Assembly (NCBI GenBank): GCA_019694685.1
Contig: JAIBBM010000045.1
Coordinates: 1-32,076 of the forward strand
Length of the DNA: 32,076 nt
DNA from: Leptospirales bacterium
Lineage (GTDB): Bacteria > Spirochaetota > Leptospiria > Leptospirales > Leptonemataceae
Reading direction: 5' to 3'
The notes beneath the pieces were generated by a model. The model was not told the DNA's origin. It ran no database searches and was given only the letters and a program-made list of their open reading frames with translations. The position numbers and the translations under genes are program-made. Of the stretch, positions 14,781 through 24,400 are shown in pieces (position 1 is the first letter of the stretch; the number at the start of each line of letters is the position of its first letter).

Positions 14781-17700
14781 GTGGTCCATTTACGCCTGTT
14801 GAGCTCCGGTGGTAAAAAAAGAGTACTCAGGTGGATTTTCGCCTCTTTGTTTTTGCTCCTGGTCCTGGCCTATAACATTGCGTTCTATCCGCCAGTATTC
14901 GAGAAGATTCTGATCCGCGGTTTGACTGGAGTCATCCCTGGTCGGATCACAGCCCACGTAGAAAAGGCGAGTCTGTTTCGTGGATTCGTATTCAAAGACG
15001 TAGAAGTGCGTTCAGAGAATTCTCCATTTTTCAAAGCCAGTCATGTTACTCTTTCGTATCATCTGCCTTCTCTGTTGATCGGGCATATTGGAATCAGAGA
15101 CTTCAGCCTGGTTCGTCCGGAAATCTTCCTCATCAAGAAGAACGGCGTTTGGAATACAGATGAAGTGTTTGGCCCTCCCGCAAACAAAGAACCGGAACCA
15201 GAAACTCCACCGCGAAAGTCCATCTCCACTTATGTGGCTGTGAAATTGTACGGAAAATTCGTAATTCAGGATCTGCATTTCAATATGGACGTCCAGGGAA
15301 AGGAAGCGCAGTTCCTGGACGTGGATCATCTGGATTTACACGCGGCCTTTATCACGCGAACGTTTCAGGAAGTGCCGCTCAATCTCCACGCTTTCGAATT
15401 GTTTGATACTCTGATGATTGGTCTGGCTCCCAATCGCCCAGTAAATGTGGTACATCGCGGGGCAGGAGACGTATCGGGTGAAGTGAAGCTTCCATTTTTT
15501 ATTTTCAGGGATGTGTCCCGCGGGGAGCCAGAGTTCAATTCGCGGTTTCATCTCAACACGGGCAATCTCACTTTGCGCAAGAATGGTCGTTCGCTTCAAC
15601 CTCAAGTTCGATTGTACTACAATGTAGTATACGATGCGAAAAAGGACAGTCTTCGTCTTGGCCGTCTCCTCGCAGAGCAGAGTGGTTCTGAGTGGATGGA
15701 TCTTTCCGCAAATGTAGATCGCCTAACGTCTAAGAATCCATCTATCACCCTGGACATGAAGCAATCTCACATGGATCTTACCTCCGTGGAAACGATTCTC
15801 AATTTCCTCGGAACCACAATGAACTTGCACGGGAATCTTTCTCTGTTTCCTCTTCACATGGAAGGCCCGCTGCAAAGTGTCAGCATGAACGGATCCTTGC
15901 GTGGAAATGCTGTGTCACTGAAGACGGGAAATTTATATCACAGTATTCCTGATCTTCACCTGGACATGTCTGCGAAAATGGACCTTCTCCAGTATATGCC
16001 GGTGGACGTTCCGGAGGAGAAGAAAGAAAGATCCGGCCTCGCGTTCGGGGTGTTCCATAGCCTTCTTGTGCCGGATTTGTTTGTGTCTTATAACAATGCG
16101 ACCATTCGCGGAAACGCAAAGATCATGCCCGGAGAGGGTGTACTGGTCGATCTGATTGTTTCGCGCCTACGACTTGCTCCGTTTGCGGGGCCCTCTATGG
16201 ATGGAGTCGCATCCGGGCAGATTCGGCTTCAGTCGCCGGAGAGTTTTCGCGATCTGGACGTGAAGAGTGAGTTGCATGTATCGGAAACGCGGCTTCGCAT
16301 GCAGGACAGCAGATCTGCTCCTCTGGAACTGGGGCTTGTAGCAAATGGAAAGATTGGAACCGGAGACACGACCACAGTCTCCATGGACAAGCTGCTTCTT
16401 ACCGTGCAGAACCAATCTGGTGTCAACCTTTTGACTCTCAATTCCGCAACCGATATGAGCTTCGGGGAACTTCAAAATATTCAATTTCACATCAAGGATT
16501 TAACAGTCCGTTATGCGGATTTGCATTCATCTCTTCCCGGAAATCTTCGCTACACTCTTGCACCCTATCGCTCCTATCTGGATGACGGAGTCAAGGTGTC
16601 CGGCTCGTTTGGAATGCGCGGCACAAAGGATGTTACAAATATTACCACCGATATGATGCTGGCCATGCCGGGGATTCATCTGATGGATCTTGCCGTGCAC
16701 ACTTCTGTTTCACTGTCGGAAAAGAAAACATTGATCGAGGATCTCAAGATGACCGGCCTTCGCGGTGCGCTCCTTGGGACTGTAAAAGGATCCATCACGA
16801 AAGTAGACGGAAAAAGTGTGCCTGATTTGACGGTCAACCTTGGCCTATCCAGTAAGACGTTATTTGCCATTCATAAGAACCTTGCATTGCAGGGTGGGCT
16901 CTTGATGGATTTCAAGATCCAGGCAGATTCCGTGCGCGGCAATGTGAATGCCAATGATCTGTCTCTGGAAATCTACACGGACTGTGACGCGCAATCCGCC
17001 TGCAAGAAAATGCGTATTGAAAAGATGAATCTCGCGCTCCCCATCTTTCACGACTTGAAAATTGCCCGGCCAGCTCTTCTTGCAGATTCTCCGGCAGGGC
17101 TCACGTTCGATGCCGCGCAATTTCGTGGCGATGCAAACCTGACCATTCAGTTCATTGCCTCCACCCACAATCCACGCGGGGCGATCGTCAAAGACGGCTA
17201 TTTTTATTCTGGTTCCCTTCTGCCAGGCAGAGGGCCGGGCGTTTCTGCTTCTCTCGAATATAGAAAGAATGTGCTCTATATCAAGTGGTTGAGGTATCAG
17301 ATCTTTCGCCCGAAAGCTCGCGAAGGAAATGATGTGTGGGTTGCCGACGGGCGAATTGAAGGCAGAGATGTTTTCTTCAATCTGGCTGATCTGTCACCCA
17401 GGTCCATGGAGTTCGGTGGTGTGATGCAAATCCAGAACTTCGATCTTGAACCATATCTTCCAGCTTCGCGCTCCAATTACGACGGAGTCATCAGCGCAGA
17501 AATGGGTTTTCGCGGCAAGGACCTGGGCAACGCGCTTTACAATTCGGATCTTCGCCTGTCCGTGTATCGTCTCAGCAGGGAGTTCAGTGGTTTTGCGACG
17601 CGCGTAGTGATGCCGGGGCAGGTTGCGGGTTTTATAGTAAAGAGTGCGCTTGAGATTCCATCCATTACACTGGAACTTCAGAATGGTCTAGTTTATACAA

Positions 17701-17867
17701 CTATCGGGATTGCGCGAAAAGATGTCCGCAGTTTTACTACAGCACTCAGCTTCATCATGAAGCCAACGGGTGAGGAAATCCGTCAGGAAAGAATCCCGCT
17801 TGCGCAATTTCTGGATCGAGCCAGAAGCGAAGTGGAGGCCGGCGTGAAAGTGGAGGAACGGCAATGA
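14781..17867 (+). CDS. TamB/YdbH/AsmA-like membrane-anchored envelope protein
   Basis: This protein is about 1028 residues long. A short basic N-terminus (GGKKR) and one membrane anchor (about 16-36) are followed by a roughly 990-residue region made of short alternating beta strands, with no other membrane segment. The sequence LTGVIPGRITAHVEKASLFRGFVFKDVEV is typical of the start of AsmA/TamB/YdbH proteins, which form hydrophobic grooves carrying phospholipids between inner and outer membranes. Two cysteines about seven residues apart (near residue 737) could form a disulphide in the periplasm. The start is uncertain: GTG at 14781 is chosen; GTG at 14703 (1054 residues) would crowd the divergent SDR start and add an unlikely Phe/Ser-rich leader; TTG at 14799 is also possible. 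It is joined by ATGA overlap to the YdbL-like lipoprotein gene. Assignment to a particular AsmA-like subfamily is inference. Confidence 0.75.
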   Translation: MVHLRLLSSGGKKRVLRWIFASLFLLLVLAYNIAFYPPVFEKILIRGLTGVIPGRITAHVEKASLFRGFVFKDVEVRSENSPFFKASHVTLSYHLPSLLIGHIGIRDFSLVRPEIFLIKKNGVWNTDEVFGPPANKEPEPETPPRKSISTYVAVKLYGKFVIQDLHFNMDVQGKEAQFLDVDHLDLHAAFITRTFQEVPLNLHAFELFDTLMIGLAPNRPVNVVHRGAGDVSGEVKLPFFIFRDVSRGEPEFNSRFHLNTGNLTLRKNGRSLQPQVRLYYNVVYDAKKDSLRLGRLLAEQSGSEWMDLSANVDRLTSKNPSITLDMKQSHMDLTSVETILNFLGTTMNLHGNLSLFPLHMEGPLQSVSMNGSLRGNAVSLKTGNLYHSIPDLHLDMSAKMDLLQYMPVDVPEEKKERSGLAFGVFHSLLVPDLFVSYNNATIRGNAKIMPGEGVLVDLIVSRLRLAPFAGPSMDGVASGQIRLQSPESFRDLDVKSELHVSETRLRMQDSRSAPLELGLVANGKIGTGDTTTVSMDKLLLTVQNQSGVNLLTLNSATDMSFGELQNIQFHIKDLTVRYADLHSSLPGNLRYTLAPYRSYLDDGVKVSGSFGMRGTKDVTNITTDMMLAMPGIHLMDLAVHTSVSLSEKKTLIEDLKMTGLRGALLGTVKGSITKVDGKSVPDLTVNLGLSSKTLFAIHKNLALQGGLLMDFKIQADSVRGNVNANDLSLEIYTDCDAQSACKKMRIEKMNLALPIFHDLKIARPALLADSPAGLTFDAAQFRGDANLTIQFIASTHNPRGAIVKDGYFYSGSLLPGRGPGVSASLEYRKNVLYIKWLRYQIFRPKAREGNDVWVADGRIEGRDVFFNLADLSPRSMEFGGVMQIQNFDLEPYLPASRSNYDGVISAEMGFRGKDLGNALYNSDLRLSVYRLSREFSGFATRVVMPGQVAGFIVKSALEIPSITLELQNGLVYTTIGIARKDVRSFTTALSFIMKPTGEEIRQERIPLAQFLDRARSEVEAGVKVEERQ

Positions 17868-18490
17868 AAGGCCTTTGCATTTTTCTGGCCCTCTGGGCGT
17901 TTGCGTCCTGCGCGTTCTTGCAGAAGAACTTGAAGGACCCGGCAGTGAACCTGTATCGCCGGGGATCGTGTGTCTCCATTGATATTCCACCTATTACTCT
18001 GACTCCGGCTAGAACCGCGGCGGAGCGCCAGCTCATTGGAGAAGACCGCGAAATTGAGAAGGACGGATGGCTTCTGGCCTCCGCGCGAAGCACCACTCGC
18101 GCTGAAGAATCCGTGGTCCTGCAAGAATCCAGACGCATCTATCGCGAGCAGGCTGTACTTGAGTTTTATGAAGAATCGCTCCGGGAATATGCACGCGCCG
18201 GGGTCCTTGGAGAAGATACGGATCGAGCAGAAGTCGTGATTGTTCCAGAAAGAATTGCACCGCGTACGGCTCGTTTTCGAAGTCCGGAAGAAATGGACCT
18301 GGCGCGTCGCACGGCAGATGAGATCAATAAATCCAGATCTTATATTATTCAGTACTACTTAAAACAGGAAAAAGAAAAGCCCGGCTCGGACGTTTCGCTG
18401 GTGGAAAAGTCCCTGCGACAATCCTTTCTCAAAAACCTTCGCCCGGGAGACTGGGTGATGAGCAACGGTAACTGGATCAGGCAAAAATGA
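17864..18490 (+). CDS. Lipoprotein with C-terminal YdbL/DUF1318-like domain
   Basis: This 208-residue protein has a lipoprotein signal peptide ending in AFASC (Cys16), a lipobox acceptable in spirochaetes. Residues 30-130 hold a block CVSIDIPPITLTPARTAAERQLIGEDREIEKDGW and a charged helical stretch. The C-terminal 60 residues (LARRTADEINKSRSY..., ending LRPGDWVMSNGNWIRQK) line up well with E. coli YdbL (LVKQINEARAASYQ..., ending KPGEYVQGINGKWLKK), the DUF1318 family. In E. coli YdbL is a soluble periplasmic protein working with YdbH and the lipoprotein YnbE; here one polypeptide carries both a lipid anchor and the YdbL-like domain. The start has a strong GGAGG site and overlaps the stop of the TamB/YdbH-like gene (ATGA). 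Its own stop overlaps the giant gene's start in the same way. Confidence 0.82.
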   Translation: MKGLCIFLALWAFASCAFLQKNLKDPAVNLYRRGSCVSIDIPPITLTPARTAAERQLIGEDREIEKDGWLLASARSTTRAEESVVLQESRRIYREQAVLEFYEESLREYARAGVLGEDTDRAEVVIVPERIAPRTARFRSPEEMDLARRTADEINKSRSYIIQYYLKQEKEKPGSDVSLVEKSLRQSFLKNLRPGDWVMSNGNWIRQK

Positions 18491-21400
18491 GACGCGTACT
18501 CTTTGTATGCATCCTTCTTGCTGCATGCAAGACCATCCCTCCGGTGGATCCGCCGGAGTTTGATTATCCCGGTCTTGCTCGCCTCGCGGAAACAGCACCC
18601 GGCCGCACCATTCCTTTGACCATTCAGAGAGGGGCCAATCTTCATCCAGTCAGTTCTCAGACTGGCTTTTTGTTCTATTCATCCAACAGGGATGGATCCG
18701 GCGACATATGGATGCGCGATTTGCACAACACAGTTGCATTTCCAGTGATCAAGCACCCGGCGGAGCAGGGCAAGCCTGCAGTTCCTCTCAATGGACAGAA
18801 ACTAGCATTCGTTTCTTTTGACACCGACGCAGGAGGAGACATTCGCATTGTTGAAATCAAACCAGACTCGATCATCAAAGATAGTCTGGCTGGATCAACG
18901 CCGCCTAACCTCTGGGATTCGTCTGACAGTCTCTCCGAACAAGTAGTGCAGGCTTCCAAACAGCTTCCGCCTGCCTGCCGTGGTGCGTTCGCAGAAACGG
19001 ATCCAGTGTTTTCCGGAGATGGGAAGTATCTCTACTATGTGAGCGATCGCTGCACTCCAGGGACCTTTAATATATGGCGAATAGAATTGAAGGGCATAGA
19101 TTTGAAGGGGACCCCGGAAATCATCTCGCAGAAAGGCGGAGTGCAGCCGGCACTTTCTTATGATGGCAAACGCATAACGTACGTCTCTTATCGCAGTGGA
19201 CACGCAGAAATTTATGTACAGGATTTGCAGACAAGACAGGAAATCCTGGTTAGAACAGGGGGAGGCATTCTTCAGTATCCCGCTCTTTCGCCTGACGGAG
19301 CCATCGTGTTCTACATCGCAGTTCGCGAAGACACAAATCAGAATGGATCACTCGATGCCATGGACAAGGCCGGTATCTATTCTGCGCCTGTTGCCGGGGG
19401 TCGCGAAGCCCGCCTTGTGGATCCATCTACATCTTTGCACGGCCTTTACTTTTCTTTGTTTCTGGGAGGCACCCTTCTTTATTCTGCGGAGTCATACCAG
19501 AACATAAGCGTGTATTTCGTTCGGCCGGAAGGTGTGATCCCGCGTCAGGCTGACATCGAAGAGCAGTATCTGTTTGCTTCCAGATTCCTGCGCGAACCAG
19601 GGAAGCGAACGATTGCTCTGGACGCGCTGGAGAGATTCTTCGGCGGCACAAAAGAGTTCATTCTATATGAAGGTAAGTATCTTCAATCGCGCGTGGACAC
19701 GCTGATCGGAGATGAGCGAAAGGCCGCGGAAGAAGAATTGAAGGAAGCAAGAGCGCGAAATCCTTTTGCGGAATACCAGCTGACTCTGGCTGCTTTACCC
19801 AGACAAAAAAGCAGAGTGGAGTTCATCCAGGAGTTCTTGAAGAAAACTGAATCTTCCGATTTGCAGAACGAACAGCGCACGTTGATCGTTCCTGCCGTTC
19901 TTGATGATCTAAGTAAGGCGCAGGAGTCTGAAGGGGATAAGCCAGGCGCACTTGAGTCTTTGGTGCGGATCGACAAAGAGTTTCCTACTTACTATCGTCG
20001 AGCGCGCATTCGCCTGCGCGAAGCGGTCCTCGAGTTGAAGGTAACGGGAAAGATTCCAGCCGTTGCCATGGAAGAACTCCAGGCAAAGCCATCCATTCAA
20101 CGACGTGAGGAGATTCTGACAGAGATCGTCAATTATTTTGGAAGAATCAGAAAGCCAGATGATCTGGACGCCGCTGTATCAAAAGAACTGGAACGAGCCG
20201 ACCTCATTCCTCTCATTCGCTCCACCCTCGAATATCTTCGGGCGCGAAGTCTCTATGATAGAGGGAGAGACGAAGAAGCACTCACTCTTGCGCGAAATCT
20301 GCAGACTGGCCTTCCCCAGGAATCTGGAATGTACGTGAGAACCTGGCAATTGCTCGCGTTTTTGTTCGAGAGACGACGTGACTATGCAGGCGCATACGAA
20401 GCGCGTCTGCGATATGGAGGAGCCTATCGTCCGGACACAGGCGTCAAAATTGGTCTCGACGAATACCGCGAGATCCTCGAACAGTCAGACAGAACCATCA
20501 AGCGCACCCTCGCATCCGCGCGATCTATCGCGGCGGTTGTGGACGAACAGGATGCTGTCATTTCGCGAACACTTCTTTCTCGTACTCTCGAAGGAACTCC
20601 AGTGCAGACCCTCCTCAATCAGGTGAGGCAGAATCCGATTGAGCTATCCGCTTCTGACAGGGAAGCTCTGCACGATTTGTGTTTTGGCAACACCGGTGCC
20701 ATCATTGGAAACCTGGGCAAACCAGAATATGTAAAGACGTTTGTTCAATTCTGCAAAGATGCAGAGCCTTATCTCAAGGGAAAAAATGAAGGAGGGATGA
20801 ATCTTGAATCCGCAAGGACAGGATCTGATCTTCTTTATCTGGTATCTTACTCGAATGTTAATATTCTCAATATTCTCTTTTATAATATGAAGAGAGTGAA
20901 TCTCTTCGAAAAGTTCCACGAAGAAAACTCGATCAAATATCACAGACTCAAGGTGGACATTGCGATGGAGCGCAATCGAAACCGAATCGAGTGGGACAGG
21001 CGTCAGGTGGCGATTCTGGATCCCCGCAATGTGATCGACCTTTTTAGCGAAGGAGATCCGTTTGACGCAACTTCCTTCAATGAAGTAGTGCATGGATACA
21101 AGTTCGCGGCTACGGAAGCCCGCAGTGTTGGTGAATTGAGTTTTGTATATGGATACGCGTATGCCTTGATTCAGAAATCAGTAGAGCGAGATCGCTTCTA
21201 CGATCGCAGCGCGAAGGAAGGCATCACCATTCCGGAGGATGTGCGTCGAGCAAAGAAACAGGACACTCTACGCGACTTGAAAACTGCAGAATATTTGCTG
21301 CAGTACATCTTGTTTGTGAAGCCGGACAACGCGGACGCCTATTTGCAACTTGGCTGGCTGTATCAGTACATTGACGATAGAAGGAGTAGAAACATTCCTA

Positions 21401-24400
21401 CGGCGGAAACGTTCGTGGTTCGGGTGGTCAACTATCTGACCAGAACCAGCGCTCCTCGTGCCACAGATGGTCAGTACTACATAGATATTTACCGCGCCTA
21501 TTTCCCTGATCGTCTTTATGAGAACAATGTGGAGCTTTACAGGCAGGCCATTCAGCTGATTGGTTTCTTGAATTCAACGGACCCCGCGCTCCCTGACCTG
21601 CACTTGAACCTGGCGAATAATTATTTCCAGCTTCTCAATTTCAAAAAGGCGATTGATCACTTTAATCAGAATGAGGATCTCAGGCGTACCGTGGGCGGGG
21701 CCTCTGATCCCGTGCGAACAGGTCTTTTCTATTTCAATCGCGGTCGCGCCTATTACTACGAGGGTCAGACAACAAGCGCCTCGCGCGATCTGAAGAAAGC
21801 ACTGGAAATGTACACTTCCTCGGATCTGTCACCGGCAGAAGAACTGGTGGAGGGAATTCGATTCAGGATCACAGACGTAGGTGAAAAAAGCGAAAACATG
21901 GCACGTCTCAAGGTCAGGCTGGAAGACGGACAGAAGAGACTGGATAACGCAAGACTTCGCGTGGCCATGATCGGAGCTCTATATGCTCTGTCTTTGTATG
22001 AATCTGGACGTTATGCGGAATCGTCTCGAGCTTATGAAACGGCGGACGCGCAGATTCGCCGAATGCAGGAACCGGCAAATGAACTGCGGGCTGGCATTCT
22101 CAATTTTCTGGCACTGGCGCGTCAAAATCAAAGTCGGATTGAAAGCTCTGATATTCAAGCCATAGCTTCACGTGACCTTTCAAAAGAGATTGGTTTAAGC
22201 AGGCAGGACGCGCGCTATCAGCCGCAGTCGATTGGAGGGAGGTTGCTCGGTTGTCTTCTGACATACGGAGAGGATTTCTCTGTGATCGGGGAAGGTAGAA
22301 ACCCGTATGGTCTGGCACCTCTTCGTCAGTATGAACTTTCACTCGGGATTCTTTTAGAGAACAGAATTCTAGCTGGAGACAGAAGCGGTGCCTTCGAGAT
22401 CCTTTCGCAACGCCGTGAGATTTTTGATGGCAAAGACGGTGACGTGAACCTTGGGCGGATTGGTTTGATCACTGCTGACAACCAACGAGCCTATGAAGAA
22501 TTCTTATCCGGTCATTATGAATCAGCCCAAAAGCTTTTCGCGACCGCGGGCGAAAATGCGCGCGCTCACGGTTTCCTGGATCAGGCCCGCAGGAACTACA
22601 TCAATCGCTACCAGGCTCTTTTCGCTTTGTTTGAAAGCGGTGATGACGCTCTCCCCCGAATGAAGGGTGCGCTTGCAGATCTGGACGAATTTCGATCTGT
22701 ATATCGCGAGAAAGCGAAGGAAGAATACATCTCCCAGAAGCAGACGGAGGACCCAGCCTTCGAGTATGAGCCAGCCATTGATGATCCGATCCTGGAATCG
22801 CAATTGACCCGTCGCCTCCAGGACTTTGTGGTCGTTGAGGCCAACCTTCATTACTACTCCGGCTACTCTCTCGATCGCCGCGCGACAAGTCCTGCAGATT
22901 TGACGCAGGCGCGCGCTCACTACACGAAAGCACTTGAACTCTATGATCGTTTGATCGCAGGACAACAAGACGAAGCTACCTCTCCCGTTCACTTTCGCGT
23001 TCGCCTGAATCGCGGAGTCATTCTTTCAAGGCTCGGGCGCATCGAGCAGGCCATGAATGTACTTTCGCGCATGATAGAGGAGCTAGAGGAGTTTGCTCTT
23101 TCGGGAGAGGAATGGTTTGCGCGTCGTGCTCTGGCAAACCTGGCCGCTGCTCGATTCTTTGAGCGCGGAAGGCCATCAGATGCAGCTCTTGCACGCGAGC
23201 AATACATTCGCGCAGCGGAAATTCTAACAGAAGACCCGACTGTGCGAAAAGGGCTGATCGGGATGCAAGAGTTCTACGAAGATGCAGCCGATTTCTTTGC
23301 TTCGTCGGGGGATCCCCAAAAAGCAAACCAGCTTCTGGAACAATCCTGGGTCTACGCTCTTCAAGAGGACTATCTTCGCTATCCCATTTCTTTTGAATCC
23401 ACGGCACTTACAGAAACGTACGAAAAGTATTTGAGTGCTTCTCGCACTGCCAGAGCACTCGCAGTCCGCGAACAATCGCTACGATTTGGGAGAAAGGATT
23501 CGAAAGTCGCGCGAGAGGAGAAAATGCGCGCGCTCGCTTCTCTTGAAACTGCCCGCGAATCTATGCGGTCTGCTGTTCCGTTGCATGAAGCGTTCCTGAG
23601 TTCACCTGTCTCTTCTCCTGATCTCCGCAAAGGGCAGTGGATGATTCGTCTTTTCTACAGAGGACACACTCTATCCGTGTTCGCGTTTTTGCCAGGATTC
23701 GCCTACTACCGCGAAGACGGGAACCCGGAAGCAGCCCTGAAAACGATTCTGAACAGGTTGCCTCGAAGAGTACCATCTGCCCTTCTCGTGATTGCAGATC
23801 AGGAAACCTGGTCTCTAAACCTGGAAGCAGCGATTCAGAGTGCCCGACCGGATCTGCCTGTCCCTCTGTTTGTAACCAGGATGAGCGACCCGGGTGTCCT
23901 GTATTCAGAGATTCGTCCTGAGCTCAATCAATTCAATACGCTGGACGCGAATTCGGATTTTGAGGCCTCGGATGTGTTCATTGTAGAGCGTGAGTTTGCG
24001 GACGATTTCTTCGCAATTGAAAATGGTCGGTTCCAGGCGCGACAATTTCTGCAGAAACGACACAATGCGAGCATGGCGGTGACGGATGAACCCTCTCGCA
24101 ATTTCAATAAGATACGTACTGCTTACGAATTGTTTCGCGCTGGGGGAGTTGGCTCGCTTGTCATTCGCCAGAGCAAAGGGCCGCTGCCTGCTCAAAATCA
24201 GAAGCTGACCGGCCAGGGATTTCGCGTCATGGGATCTGAGGGCTTTCGCACGGATGCTGTGATGGGAAATATCCGTGCGCGCTATGCAGCTGCTCTGGAT
24301 CAAGCAGGTCAGTTCTTTTCCGCGCGCGAGTTCAGGCGCGCCGCCGAGCAGTACAGACTTGCTTCTTCCCTGGCAGCTTCTATGGGCGAAAAAGGCAAGT

